Shown: positions 9,766-18,168, counted from the stretch's first letter. The stretch is 64,000 nt of DNA from Oceanibaculum nanhaiense (GCF_002148795.1 NZ_MPOB01000005.1:1-64000); one strand, 5' to 3'. Numbers and translations: made by a program. The notes: generated by a model from the letters alone, not told the origin.

Positions 9766-10635
9766 ATGGAAATCTTCGATATCTTCCTTCTGGAAGCAAT
9801 TCTGAACGGCATTCTGCTGGGCGGGGTGCTGGCGCTGCTGGCGCTGGGCCTGAATCTCGTCTTCGGCGTCATTGACGTGGTCTGGATCTGCTACGCCGAG
9901 CTGGTAATGATCGGCATGTATGCGGTCTATTGGCTGTTCGCCTATTACGGCGTGCCGATCCTGCCGGCCTTCCTGGGCGGCATCGTCGTGGTCGCCGCGT
10001 CTGGCGCGCTGCTGCATTACCTTGTCATAAGGCCGATCCTGGGGGCGGCGCCGATCAACCAGCTGCTGGTGACCGGCGGCGTGCTGTTCTTTCTGCAGGC
10101 GCTGGCGACGCTGGTGTTCGGCGTGGAGTTCCGCAATATCGGGCTGCGCCTGCCGGTGCTGGAATTCGCCGATATGTATTTCAGCTTCGCCCGCGTGCTG
10201 GCCTTCGTGACGGCGCTGGCCGGCATGGTAGCGCTCTATCTGTTCCTCACGCGCACCTATATCGGCACCGCGATCCGCGCCATCAGCCAGGACCGCGAGA
10301 TCATGCCGCTGATGGGGGTGAATCCGCAGCGCGTCTATCTGATGACATCGGCCATCGGCGGCGGGCTGGCCGGCCTGTCGGCCTGCCTGCTGGTGCTGCA
10401 ATATGACGTGCATCCCGCCATCGGCCTCAGCTTCGGGCCGATCACCTTCATGATCTGCGTCATGGGCGGTCTCGGCAATATGATCGGCGGTTTCGTCGCC
10501 GCCTTCATCTTCAGCCAGTTCATCTCCATCGGCGGGTTCTTCTTCGCCATCGAGTGGGGCTATGTGATCGCCTTCGCCTTCTTCATCCTGATGATGTTCC
10601 TGAAGCCGCAAGGCATCCTGTCGAGGAGGCGCTGA
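9766..10635 (+). CDS. Branched-chain amino acid-type ABC transporter permease (LivH type)
   Basis: The 289-residue polytopic permease begins at MEIFDIFLLEAILNG. The family motif GLNLVFGVIDVVWICYAELVMIG lies near residue 30, and a coupling-loop region contains TAIRAISQDREIMPLMGVN. A longer frame extends to 9694 inside livF. The ATG at 9766 was chosen because it follows AGAGGGAAGG and gives the normal N-terminus. It sits 16 bp downstream of livF and one base before livM. Confidence 0.92.
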   Translation: MEIFDIFLLEAILNGILLGGVLALLALGLNLVFGVIDVVWICYAELVMIGMYAVYWLFAYYGVPILPAFLGGIVVVAASGALLHYLVIRPILGAAPINQLLVTGGVLFFLQALATLVFGVEFRNIGLRLPVLEFADMYFSFARVLAFVTALAGMVALYLFLTRTYIGTAIRAISQDREIMPLMGVNPQRVYLMTSAIGGGLAGLSACLLVLQYDVHPAIGLSFGPITFMICVMGGLGNMIGGFVAAFIFSQFISIGGFFFAIEWGYVIAFAFFILMMFLKPQGILSRRR

Positions 10636-10636
10636 G

Positions 10637-11632
10637 ATGCCGCGTATCCTGCCCTGGCTGATCGCCGTCGCGGTGCTTGCCACCATCCCGTTTCTCGGGC
10701 TGGGCAATTACTATCTGCATCTGCTGATCACCATCCTGATCTGGGGCTTCATCTATACCAGCTGGTCGCTGATGGGCCGGTTCGGGCTGGTGTCGCTCGG
10801 TCATGGCGCCTTTCTCGGTATCGGCGCCTATACGGTGACGCTGCTGTGGAACGATGCCGGCCTGTCGCCCTGGATCGGTATCCCGATCGCCATGGTGTTC
10901 GCCGGGATTGTGGCGGTGCTGATCGGCTATCCCTGTTTCCGCTTCCGCATCGTCGGGCATTATTTCGCGCTGGTGACACTGGCGCTCAGCGAGGTGGTGC
11001 GTCTGACCATTGTGGCCTTGCGCGACACTACGGGCGGATCGCTGGGCATAACGCCCCGCTCGGCGGATACGCCGAATTCGCTGATGGCGCTGCAGTTTTC
11101 CGACAAGGAGACGTTCTTTTACATCGCCCTGGCGGTGTGGCTGTTCGGCCTGTGGATATGGAAGCTGGTGGACCGGTCGATGGCGCGCTATGCGCTGGAG
11201 GCGATCTCCGAGGAGGAGGATGCGTCCGCCTCGCTCGGCATGAATGTGACCCGCACCAAGCTCACCATCACGGTCGTGAGCGCCATGATGACCGCGCTGG
11301 GCGGCGTGCTTTATGCGCAGTACCAGCTCTATATCAACCCGGAAACCATGTCGGGCATCGCCATCAGTCTGCAGATCGTGTTCGCGGTCATCGCCGGCGG
11401 CATGTATGTGCAGCTTGGGCCAACGGTGGGCGCGGTCTTCACCCTGATGCTGGCGGAATCGCTGCGCATCCTGGTCGGGCACGATGTGCACGGGCTGGAC
11501 GGCACGATCTACGGTTTGCTGCTGGTGCTGTTCATCATCTTCATGCCGAAGGGCATCCTTGGCGCGCTGCTGAGCTGGTGGGAAAAGCGCGGCGATTCCC
11601 GCGAGCAGGCGAAGCCCGCCCCGGCGGAGTGA
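10637..11632 (+). CDS. Branched-chain amino acid-type ABC transporter permease (LivM type)
   Basis: The 331-residue permease pairs with LivH. Family features are GRFGLVSLGHGAFLGIGAYT near residue 51, and a cytoplasmic coupling helix around LEAISEEEDASASLGMNVTRTK. The C-terminal MPKGILGALLSW ends the last helix. A strong GAGGAGG ribosome site lies in the end of livH. It is the last gene of the operon. No hairpin terminator is seen before the hicAB promoter, which starts 3 bp after the stop, so read-through into hicAB is possible. Confidence 0.93.
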   Translation: MPRILPWLIAVAVLATIPFLGLGNYYLHLLITILIWGFIYTSWSLMGRFGLVSLGHGAFLGIGAYTVTLLWNDAGLSPWIGIPIAMVFAGIVAVLIGYPCFRFRIVGHYFALVTLALSEVVRLTIVALRDTTGGSLGITPRSADTPNSLMALQFSDKETFFYIALAVWLFGLWIWKLVDRSMARYALEAISEEEDASASLGMNVTRTKLTITVVSAMMTALGGVLYAQYQLYINPETMSGIAISLQIVFAVIAGGMYVQLGPTVGAVFTLMLAESLRILVGHDVHGLDGTIYGLLLVLFIIFMPKGILGALLSWWEKRGDSREQAKPAPAE

Positions 11633-11635
11633 GGC

Positions 11636-11671
11636 TTCACAGACTCTTGCGCGTGTGTGATAATACACACA
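11636..11671 (+). promoter_or_regulatory. hicAB promoter with overlapping palindromic operator
   Basis: TTCACA (11636-11641) and GATAAT (11659-11664) are each 5/6 matches to the sigma-70 hexamers and are exactly 17 bp apart. A GTGTGT/ACACAC inverted repeat (11653-11658 and 11665-11670) wraps the -10 box, as expected for an antitoxin-repressed operator. Transcription should begin about 11671-11673, at or next to the hicA ATG (11673), and no ribosome site precedes it. Confidence 0.78.
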
Positions 11672-11672
11672 T

Positions 11673-11864
11673 ATGGATAGCCGTGAGATCATCGCCGCAT
11701 TGGAAGCTGCGGGCTGGCGTCATAAGCGCACGACGGGCAGCCACTGGCATTTCTGGCATGAGGAATTTCGCCGGCTGGTGACGGTGCCGCATCCGAAGCG
11801 GGACATGCCCATCGGCACGGTGAAGGCGATCGAACGGCAAAGCGGCGTGAAGCTGACGAGGTGA
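11673..11864 (+). CDS. hicA: HicA-type toxin (mRNA interferase)
   Basis: This 63-residue protein has the double-stranded-RNA-binding-like HicA fold. MDSREIIAALEAAGW is followed by the catalytic GSH motif (His24) in TTGSHWHFWH, and then VPHPKRDMPIGTVKAIERQSGV. HicA cleaves mRNA when not bound by HicB. The start codon has no Shine-Dalgarno sequence and coincides with the predicted transcription start, so the message may be leaderless, keeping toxin output low. The antitoxin gene starts 4 bp downstream. Confidence 0.92.
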   Translation: MDSREIIAALEAAGWRHKRTTGSHWHFWHEEFRRLVTVPHPKRDMPIGTVKAIERQSGVKLTR

Positions 11865-11868
11865 CGGG

Positions 11869-12252
11869 ATGACCTCTTATGTGGCCTATCTGCGCAAGGA
11901 TAAGGGAAGCGACTACGGAGTCGAATTTCCCGATGTGCCCGGCTGCGTGACCGCCGGGCACAGCATCGAGGAAGCGAAGGCCATGGCCGCCGAGGCGCTG
12001 GCCGGCCATCTGCAGATGCTGCTGGACGAAGGGTTGCCGGTTCCGGCGCCGTCGGACATGGACATGCTGGCCGGCGACCCGCACCGGGGCGATGCCGTCA
12101 TGCTGCTCGTCGAGGTCTCGCCCGATCTGCTGAAGGCGGAACGGGTGAATGTGATGATACCCCGTCATCTGCTGGGCCGCATTGATGCGGCGAGCGGCGG
12201 CAACCGCAGCCGGTTCCTGGCGGAAGCCGCCGAGGAGAAGCTCGCGGGTTAA
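11869..12252 (+). CDS. hicB: HicB-type antitoxin
   Basis: The 127-residue antitoxin has the N-terminal HicB partial RNase-H fold (YVAYLRKDKGSDYGVEFPDVPGCVTAGHSIEEA). The C-terminal ribbon-helix-helix-like DNA-binding part contains VNVMIPRHLLGRIDAASGGNRSRFLAEAA. It should neutralise HicA and, with its DNA-binding tail, bind the palindrome around the -10 box upstream of hicA. Unlike hicA, it has nearby purine-rich sequence (GAGGTGACGGG) that can act as a ribosome site, favouring antitoxin synthesis. Confidence 0.92.
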   Translation: MTSYVAYLRKDKGSDYGVEFPDVPGCVTAGHSIEEAKAMAAEALAGHLQMLLDEGLPVPAPSDMDMLAGDPHRGDAVMLLVEVSPDLLKAERVNVMIPRHLLGRIDAASGGNRSRFLAEAAEEKLAG

Positions 12253-12303
12253 CCGGCCAGTTGCTCTTGATTTGCGGCTGATTGCAGGGCAGCTATAGCG
12301 GCC

Positions 12304-13299
12304 ATGGACGTGCTCTTCGCTGCCGCTTTCGGCAACCTCCTCTCCCCGCTGGTCCTGAGCTTCGTGCTCGGTCTGGTGGCTGGCCTCGTGAAATCCGACC
12401 TCGACATGCCCGAGGCGGTGGGCAAGGCCATTGCCATCTACCTCATGCTGGCCATCGGCATGAAGGGCGGGGTGGAGATGGCGCAGGCCGGTGTTGGCCT
12501 TGCCATCCTGCCGGCGCTGCTGGCGGCCTTGCTGCTCAGCTTCGGCATGCCGTACATCGCCTATCCGCTGCTGCGCCGCCTGGCCGGCGCGGACCGGGTG
12601 AACGCCGCTGCCGTGGCGGCGCATTACGGCTCGGTCAGCATCGTCACCTTCGTTGCCGCGACGCAGATGCTGGCGCGCGACGGGATCGGCTATGAGGGCT
12701 ATCTGGTCGCCATGCTGGCGGTGATGGAGACGCCGGCGATCATCGCCGGACTGCTGCTGGCCGGTCGCGCGCTGGCGCTGGAAGGCGATCCGGCGGCGGG
12801 GCCGGATCACGGCGACCGCCGCGAATTGCTGCGCGAGGTGCTGGCCAATGGTTCGGTCATGCTGCTGGTTGGCGGTTTCTTCATTGGTTGGATCAGCGGC
12901 GGCGACGGCTATGCCGCGGTGAAACCCTTCTTCGACGCGCCCTTCAAGGGCGTGCTTTGCCTGTTCCTGCTGGAAATGGGGCTGCTGGTTTCGCGCCGGG
13001 TCTCCGGCTTCCAGATGCTGCGGCCCGGGCTTATCGCCTTTGGTCTCTACATGCCGCTGATCGGCGCCGTGCTGGGCCTGTGTGTCGCCTGGATGCTTGG
13101 TCTTTCAGTCGGCGGCGGCACGCTGCTGGTGACGCTGGCGGCCAGTGCTTCCTACATCGCCGTACCGGCGGCAATGCGTCTGGCCCTGCCGCAGGCCGAT
13201 CCCTCGCTCTATGTTACCCTGTCGCTGGGGGTGACATTCCCCTTCAACCTGATCGTCGGCATCCCGCTCTATGGCGCGATGGCCCGGCTGATCCTCTGA
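12304..13299 (+). CDS. SbtA-type sodium-dependent bicarbonate permease
   Basis: The 331-residue polytopic protein of the SbtA family (PF05982) begins FGNLLSPLVLSFVLGLVAGLVKSDLDMPEAV. It has the family segments YLMLAIGMKGGVEMA, HYGSVSIVTFVAA and the PAAMRLALPQADPSLYVTLSLGVTFPFNL end. About ten helices in two inverted halves are separated by a hydrophilic linker (residues ~160-180). SbtA imports bicarbonate with sodium in cyanobacteria. In heterotrophs the same transporter may feed carboxylases. The next gene encodes a PII-like protein as in cyanobacterial sbtAB, which supports the call. Confidence 0.88.
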   Translation: MDVLFAAAFGNLLSPLVLSFVLGLVAGLVKSDLDMPEAVGKAIAIYLMLAIGMKGGVEMAQAGVGLAILPALLAALLLSFGMPYIAYPLLRRLAGADRVNAAAVAAHYGSVSIVTFVAATQMLARDGIGYEGYLVAMLAVMETPAIIAGLLLAGRALALEGDPAAGPDHGDRRELLREVLANGSVMLLVGGFFIGWISGGDGYAAVKPFFDAPFKGVLCLFLLEMGLLVSRRVSGFQMLRPGLIAFGLYMPLIGAVLGLCVAWMLGLSVGGGTLLVTLAASASYIAVPAAMRLALPQADPSLYVTLSLGVTFPFNLIVGIPLYGAMARLIL

Positions 13300-13312
13300 C
13301 GCGAAGGCCGCC

Positions 13313-13633
13313 ATGACCGACGAATTGCCGACACACAGGAAAAAGAAGGTCGAGATCGTGGTCGAGGTGGCGCGCGCCCCGCGCATCCTGCGGATGCTAA
13401 CGGAGAAGGGGGCGACCGGCTATACGGTGGTGCCCAATCTCGGCGGCAAGGGGCGGCGCGGCATGCGCGGCGGTGCCGATGTGGTGCAGGTGTTCGACAA
13501 TGTGATGATCATCGCGGTCACCACCGAGGAGATCGCCCGCGCCATCCTCACCGAATCGCAAAGCCTGCTGAAGGATTATGTCGGCATCGTCTATATGTCC
13601 GATGTCGAGGTGGTCCGGGACGAGCATTTCTGA
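13313..13633 (+). CDS. PII-like SbtB-type regulator
   Basis: The 106-residue ferredoxin-like-fold protein follows the permease gene by 13 bp. The segment KKKVEIVVEVARAPRILRMLTEKGATGYTVVPNLGGKG with the flexible T-loop region (residues ~44-62, GGKGRRGMRGGADVVQVFDN) fits the PII superfamily. By analogy with cyanobacterial SbtB it should bind an adenine nucleotide and gate the permease. The C-terminal disulfide motif (CGPxGC) of many SbtB proteins is absent; the protein ends VEVVRDEHF and contains no cysteine. Its stop codon overlaps the next start codon. Confidence 0.82.
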   Translation: MTDELPTHRKKKVEIVVEVARAPRILRMLTEKGATGYTVVPNLGGKGRRGMRGGADVVQVFDNVMIIAVTTEEIARAILTESQSLLKDYVGIVYMSDVEVVRDEHF

Positions 13634-14415
13634 TGGCGGGCCGCTACTGGCGCGATCTTTCGACCGCCGATATCGCGGCCCTCGACAGGGCGCGCGCCAT
13701 CGCCGTGCTGCCGGTGGCAGCCATCGAACAGCACGGACCGCACCTGCCGCTGTCGGTCGATGCCGATCTGAATGCCGGCATCCTGGCGCGGGCGCTGGCG
13801 CAGCTGCCGGCCGATCTGCCGGTGCTGGCCCTGCCGATGCAGGAGATCGGCAAGAGCAACGAGCATCAGGCCTTCCCCGGCACGCTGACGCACTCCGCCG
13901 AGGGGCTGATCCGCGGCTGGACGGAAATTGCGGAATCGGTGCACCGCGCCGGCATCCGCAAGCTGGTGATCTTCAATTCGCATGGCGGCCAGCCGCAGAT
14001 CGTGGAGATCGTCGCGGTCGATCTGCGCGTGCGCCTGTCGATGCTGGTGGTCGGGCTGAACTGGTTCGATCTGGGATTACCTGAAGGACTGTTCCCGGAA
14101 GAGGAACTGGCCTATGGCATTCATGGCGGGGCGGTCGAGACCTCGATGATGCTGCATCTGCACCCGGAGAAGGTGCGCCGCGCACTGCTGGCCGATTTTC
14201 CCTCGCGCTACCGCGATCTGGCGGCAACGCATCCGCTGGTGCGGCAGACGGGCTTTGCCTGGATGACGCAGGATCTGAACGCCAGCGGCGCCATCGGCAA
14301 TGCGGCGCTGGCCGATACGGAAAAGGGGCGGCGGATCGTCGAACATGCGGCGGAGAGGCTGGCAGCATTGCTGGCGGAAATCGACACGCTGCCCGCCGAC
14401 CTCTTGAAACAATAA
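13633..14415 (+). CDS. Creatininase family amidohydrolase
   Basis: The 260-residue metalloenzyme fits the creatininase family. Metal ligands appear in IEQHGPHLP (Glu, His), DADLN (Asp), NSHGGQPQ (His) and GGAVETSMML (Glu). Members hydrolyse cyclic or linear amides (creatinine, mycofactocin precursor, formamidopyrimidines); the substrate here is not predictable. The ATG overlaps the sbtB-like stop (TGATG), so its translation is coupled to the bicarbonate regulator. That suggests a shared physiological role, possibly around a reaction releasing or using CO2 or ammonia. Confidence 0.87.
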   Translation: MAGRYWRDLSTADIAALDRARAIAVLPVAAIEQHGPHLPLSVDADLNAGILARALAQLPADLPVLALPMQEIGKSNEHQAFPGTLTHSAEGLIRGWTEIAESVHRAGIRKLVIFNSHGGQPQIVEIVAVDLRVRLSMLVVGLNWFDLGLPEGLFPEEELAYGIHGGAVETSMMLHLHPEKVRRALLADFPSRYRDLAATHPLVRQTGFAWMTQDLNASGAIGNAALADTEKGRRIVEHAAERLAALLAEIDTLPADLLKQ

Positions 14416-14433
14416 CGAAACGGGAGACGCTCC

Positions 14434-15222
14434 ATGGCTGCTTACGAGACCCTGCTGGTCGATGTCGCGGACGGCGTGATGACGATCACGCTGAACCGCC
14501 CGGACAAGCTGAATGCCTTCACCTCCGTCATGCTGGCCGAGATGACGGTGGCGCTGGATTCGTCGGAGAAGGAGGAGGCGGTGCGCGCGATCCTGATCAC
14601 CGGATCGGGGCGCGGCTTCTGCGCCGGGCAGGATCTGGGCGACCGCAAGGTGATCTCCGACGATATCGATCTCGGCGCCTCGCTGGAGGAACGCTATAAC
14701 CCGCTGGTGAAGCGGCTGCGCGCCCTGCCGAAGCCAGTGGTCTGCGCGGTGAATGGCGTGGCCGCCGGGGCCGGGGCCAATTTCGCGCTGTGCTGCGACA
14801 TCGTGCTGGCTGCCGAATCCGCCAGCTTCATCCAGGCCTTCGCGCGCATCGGGCTGGTGCCGGATTGCGGCGGCACCTGGCTGCTGCCGCGTCTCGTCGG
14901 CCATGCCCGCGCCATGGCACTGGCGCTGACGGCGGAGAAGCTGGAGGCCACGCGCGCCGCCGAGTGGGGGCTGATCTGGAAGGCGCTGCCCGATGCCGAG
15001 CTGATGCCGGAGGCGGCGAAACTCGCCCGCCATCTGGCGACCCAGCCGACCAAGGCGCTGGGCCTCATCAAGCAGGCGATCCAGGCCTCAACCGGGCATT
15101 CGCTGGACGGCCAGCTCGATCTGGAGCGCGACCTGCAGCGCGAGGCTGGCCGTACCGCCGATTACCGTGAGGGTGTGGCCGCCTTCCTCGCCAAGCGTCC
15201 GCCGGCCTTTCAGGGGAAGTAG
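14434..15222 (+). CDS. Enoyl-CoA hydratase/isomerase, PaaG-like
   Basis: The 262-residue crotonase-fold protein has MTITLNRPDKLNAF at the N-terminus. The oxyanion-hole motif is GSGRGFCAGQDLGDRK, and the segment VCAVNGVAAGAGANFALCCDIVLAAESASF follows. GLVPDCGGTWLLPRLVG is characteristic of PaaG, the ring-1,2-epoxyphenylacetyl-CoA isomerase. No other paa genes are in the window, so it may act on another 2,3-enoyl-CoA or epoxide. It follows the creatininase gene by 18 bp with GGGAG before the start and probably belongs to the same transcript. Confidence 0.82.
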   Translation: MAAYETLLVDVADGVMTITLNRPDKLNAFTSVMLAEMTVALDSSEKEEAVRAILITGSGRGFCAGQDLGDRKVISDDIDLGASLEERYNPLVKRLRALPKPVVCAVNGVAAGAGANFALCCDIVLAAESASFIQAFARIGLVPDCGGTWLLPRLVGHARAMALALTAEKLEATRAAEWGLIWKALPDAELMPEAAKLARHLATQPTKALGLIKQAIQASTGHSLDGQLDLERDLQREAGRTADYREGVAAFLAKRPPAFQGK

Positions 15223-15300
15223 GGGGCAGGGGAAGTAGGGGTTGCCCCGGCGGGTTTGCCGCCGCATAAGGGCGATACCCGTAATCGACGAGCCTGCAAC

Positions 15301-16485
15301 ATGGACCAGATGACACAGATTCCGCCTGCCGGTATCCGCCCCGGCATCCTGCGCTTGGACGATTCACGCATCCGCGAGGTTGCGCATTTCGGCATGAAGC
15401 TGGGCGGCGTGGTGCCGCTGTGGTTCGGCGAGCCGGACGAGCCGACTCCGGATTTCATCTGCGAGGCGGCGGCCGAAGCGCTGCGCCAGGGCCATACCTT
15501 CTATACGGAGAGCGCCGGCGTGCCGGAACTGCGCGATGCGCTGGCCGAGTATCTGACGCCGCTGTGCGGGCGACCGATCTCGTCCGACCGCATCGTCATC
15601 ACCGCCTCGGGCATGAATGCCATCCAGATCATTATGCAGTCGCTGGTCGATGCCGGGACCAATGTCGTCACCACCAGCCCGCTCTGGCCGAATTGCGCCG
15701 AGACGGTGCGCATTATGGGCGGCGAGGTGCGGCCGGTGCTGCTGTCGATGGGCAATGATGGCTGGCAGCTCGATATCGAGCGGCTGATGGATTCCTGCGA
15801 TGCGGACACCCGCGCGCTGTTCATCAACTCGCCGAACAACCCGACCGGCTGGGTAATGCCGCGCGACCAGCAGCAGGCATTGCTCGATTTCGCGCGCGAG
15901 AAGGGCATCTGGATCATCGCTGACGAGGTCTATGACCGCATGGTGTTCGAGGGTACCCGGGCGCCCTCCTTCCTCGATATTGCGGGCGAGGACGACCCGG
16001 TGCTGGTGCTGAACAGCTTCTCCAAATCCTGGAGCATGACCGGCTGGCGCATGGGCTGGATCACCGCCCCGCCCGGCATGATCCCGACGCTGCTGAAGAT
16101 GAACGAGTTCAATACGGCGTCGGCCGCCACCTTCGCGCAGCATGCCGGTGTGGTGGCGGTGAAACAGGGCGAGCCCTTCATCGCCCGCTCGGTCGCGCGC
16201 TACAAACAGGGCCGGGATCTCGTGTTCGACCGGCTCTCGCAGCATCCGCGCGTGCGCATCGTGCAGCCGAAGGGCGCCTTCTACCATTTCTTCGCGGTGG
16301 ACGGCATGACCGACAGCCTGGATTTCACCAAGCGGCTGGTGGCGGAGCATCGCGTCGGGCTGGCGCCGGGCAGCGCCTTCGGGCCGGGCGGCGAAGGGCA
16401 TCTGCGGCTCTGTTTCGCCAACAGCTCGGAGATTCTGAATCACTGCCTCGACCGGATCGAGACGATGCTGGACACAGCGCGATAG
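15301..16485 (+). CDS. PLP-dependent aminotransferase, class I
   Basis: The fold-type I aminotransferase has 394 residues from the ATG at 15301. An upstream TTG at 15256 is in frame but adds non-conserved sequence. Active-site residues are visible: NSPNNPTGW (Asn180), ADEVYDRM (Asp208, Tyr211), PLP-lysine Lys242 in NSFSKSWSMTGWR, and Arg250. GYPEDxPxPDF-type opening (WFGEPDEPTPDFICEAA) resembles AspC/AlaA-type enzymes. The amino donor and acceptor cannot be read from sequence. It follows the PaaG-like gene by 78 bp. Confidence 0.87.
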   Translation: MDQMTQIPPAGIRPGILRLDDSRIREVAHFGMKLGGVVPLWFGEPDEPTPDFICEAAAEALRQGHTFYTESAGVPELRDALAEYLTPLCGRPISSDRIVITASGMNAIQIIMQSLVDAGTNVVTTSPLWPNCAETVRIMGGEVRPVLLSMGNDGWQLDIERLMDSCDADTRALFINSPNNPTGWVMPRDQQQALLDFAREKGIWIIADEVYDRMVFEGTRAPSFLDIAGEDDPVLVLNSFSKSWSMTGWRMGWITAPPGMIPTLLKMNEFNTASAATFAQHAGVVAVKQGEPFIARSVARYKQGRDLVFDRLSQHPRVRIVQPKGAFYHFFAVDGMTDSLDFTKRLVAEHRVGLAPGSAFGPGGEGHLRLCFANSSEILNHCLDRIETMLDTAR

Positions 16486-16564
16486 GTGCCACCCGCAACC
16501 ATTTCTTGCGTTTTCGCGTTGATTTTACGCAATATGCGGTGGCGCCGCGACGATTCGGGAAGCA

Positions 16565-17245
16565 ATGCGTACCCTCTATCACCTCTGGTTATCCCCCTTC
16601 AGCCGCAAGGTTCGCCTGGTCCTCGCCGAGAAGGACCTCGCCTTCGAGATGAGTGTCGAGAAGATCTGGGAAAGACGCCCGGATTTTCTGGCACTAAATC
16701 CGGCTGGCCAGGTGCCGGTGCTGATTGATGACGAAGGGCCGGACGGGCCGGTCACGCTCTGCGATTCCGGTGCGATCTGCGAATATCTCGAAGAAGCCTA
16801 TCCGAAACGCGGGCTGATCCCCGGCATTCCGTCGGAGCGCGCCGAGGTGCGCCGCCTGGTCGCCTGGTTCGACTGCAAGTTCCAGGAGGAAGTGACGCGC
16901 AATCTGGTCGGCGAGAAGATCCTGAAGCGCTTCCTGGGGCTGGGCGAGCCGTCCAGCGAGGCGATCCGCGCCGGCCTCACCAACATCCATTACCATCTGG
17001 ATTATATCGGCTATCTGTGCGAGCGGCGGACCTGGCTGGCCGGCGACCATCTCAGCCTCGCCGATCTGGCGGCGGCGGCGCATCTGTCCTGTGTCGATTA
17101 TCTCGGCAATGTGCCGTGGGAGGATCATGCCGAGGCGACGGAATGGTATGCGCGGGTGAAGTCCCGTCCGGCCTTTCGCCCGCTGCTGGCCGACCGTATT
17201 CCCGGTATTCCGCCGCCCAAACACTACGCCGATCTGGATTTCTGA
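16565..17245 (+). CDS. Glutathione S-transferase family protein
   Basis: The 226-residue two-domain GST has an N-terminal thioredoxin fold with SPFSRKVRLVLAEKDLAFE. NPAGQVPVLID carries the cis-Pro, and DSGAICEYLEEAYP is the Ser-x-x-Ile contact region. The all-helical C-terminal domain has the N-capping motif (LSLADLAAAAHLSCVDYLG). The catalytic residue is likely the Ser or Tyr near the N-terminus, as in beta/zeta-like bacterial GSTs. The role is unspecified detoxification or isomerisation. Confidence 0.88.
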   Translation: MRTLYHLWLSPFSRKVRLVLAEKDLAFEMSVEKIWERRPDFLALNPAGQVPVLIDDEGPDGPVTLCDSGAICEYLEEAYPKRGLIPGIPSERAEVRRLVAWFDCKFQEEVTRNLVGEKILKRFLGLGEPSSEAIRAGLTNIHYHLDYIGYLCERRTWLAGDHLSLADLAAAAHLSCVDYLGNVPWEDHAEATEWYARVKSRPAFRPLLADRIPGIPPPKHYADLDF

Positions 17246-17248
17246 CGG

Positions 17249-18052
17249 CTACTCGACGCGCACATCCATCGCTTCCAGGTTGAGCCGCGCGGCATCGCCC
17301 GCCGGGCCTTCCGAGGTAAGCTTCAGCACCGTCAGGAAATCCTGGCGGGCGGCATTCTTGTCGCCGGCGGCGCGGGCAATCACGCCGCGTTCCAGCAATG
17401 CATCCGGATGCTCCGGATCGATGGCCAATGCGCGCTCCACATCGTCGCGGGCGAGATCGAGCTGGTCGAGATAGCGGTAAGTCGAGGCCCGCACCAGCAG
17501 CGCATCGATCCGCCTCGGTGACAGGTCGAGGGCGCGGTTCAGATCGTCGATCGCCTCGAAATACTGCTCCAGCGCCACGCGCGACAGCGCCCGATCGATA
17601 CGCAGATCGACATTGTCCGGGGTGATCTCCAGCGCCTTGTCGCGCGCGCTTGCCGCCTTGCGCTCATCGCCGGCCAGGACCCAGGCGAGGCCTGCCTGGG
17701 CCAGCAGTCCGGCTCTGGTCTCCGGGCGCGGGGCGAGGGACTCGTCTCCGGCCACCCGCTCCAGCCGCGTGGCGGCCTCCGCATAATCGCCCAGCTGCAG
17801 CAATGAGACCGCGATGCAGTGCTCGGCCGCGCTGCCGCCGCCCTTCTCGAACCAGGCGACGCCGCTGCGGTAGCCATCGGCGGGTGCTTCCTGCGCCAGG
17901 CGCATGCAGGCGGCATATTCCGACTCGTGATCGATGGCGGTCTGGCCAGCGGTCTGGGCGAGCGCGGGAAAAGCCAGCGCGGTCAGCACGCCCGCCAGAG
18001 GCAGGGCGCGGCGCAGGGAAATTATGAAGCAGACGGGGGGCATGAAGGGCAT
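17249..18052 (-). CDS. Periplasmic tetratricopeptide-repeat protein
   Basis: The 267-residue secreted protein has a signal peptide ending around ALAFPALAQ. At least four TPR units follow, with the motif recognisable in ALEQYFEAIDDLNRALDLSPR, DQLDLARDDVERALAIDPEHPDALLERG and the repeat before them. TPRs form protein-protein interaction scaffolds. No enzymatic domain is present. It is convergent with the GST gene and stops 3 bp after it. No clear ribosome site precedes the first ATG, so a start at the Met four codons later is possible. Confidence 0.8.
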   Translation of the reverse strand: MPFMPPVCFIISLRRALPLAGVLTALAFPALAQTAGQTAIDHESEYAACMRLAQEAPADGYRSGVAWFEKGGGSAAEHCIAVSLLQLGDYAEAATRLERVAGDESLAPRPETRAGLLAQAGLAWVLAGDERKAASARDKALEITPDNVDLRIDRALSRVALEQYFEAIDDLNRALDLSPRRIDALLVRASTYRYLDQLDLARDDVERALAIDPEHPDALLERGVIARAAGDKNAARQDFLTVLKLTSEGPAGDAARLNLEAMDVRVE

Positions 18053-18140
18053 GGCGAACAGATATGGGGTGCGGCCACTCTCCGCAAGGCCGGATGCGTC
18101 AGGCCGGATGGAGCGCCCGCCAGGCGCGCCTGGGGATGCT

Positions 18141-18168
18141 GCGATGCGGCAACAATATTGTGCATCGC
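18141..18168. repeat. 28-bp composite palindrome (operator candidate)
   Basis: Outer arms GCGATGC (18141-18147) and GCATCGC (18162-18168) are exact complements. They enclose GGCA plus a perfect inner palindrome ACAATATTGT (18152-18161). A 10-bp AT-rich perfect palindrome inside GC-rich arms, in a divergent promoter region, is a likely transcription-factor site for one or both neighbours. Confidence 0.6.

Noticed and set aside
13313-13633. Call as GlnB/GlnK nitrogen regulator
   Set aside because: The uridylylated tyrosine of the GlnB T-loop is not visible, and the neighbour is an SbtA-type permease, not amtB or glnA.
14434-15222. A phenylacetate-degradation operon
   Set aside because: Only the PaaG-like isomerase is present; no paaABCDE, paaK, paaZ or paaF-H neighbours are seen, and the aminotransferase and GST are not part of that pathway.
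15256-15300. TTG start extending the class I aminotransferase by 15 codons
   Set aside because: The extra codons are not conserved-looking and an ATG at 15301 gives the usual N-terminus, although its ribosome site is also weak.
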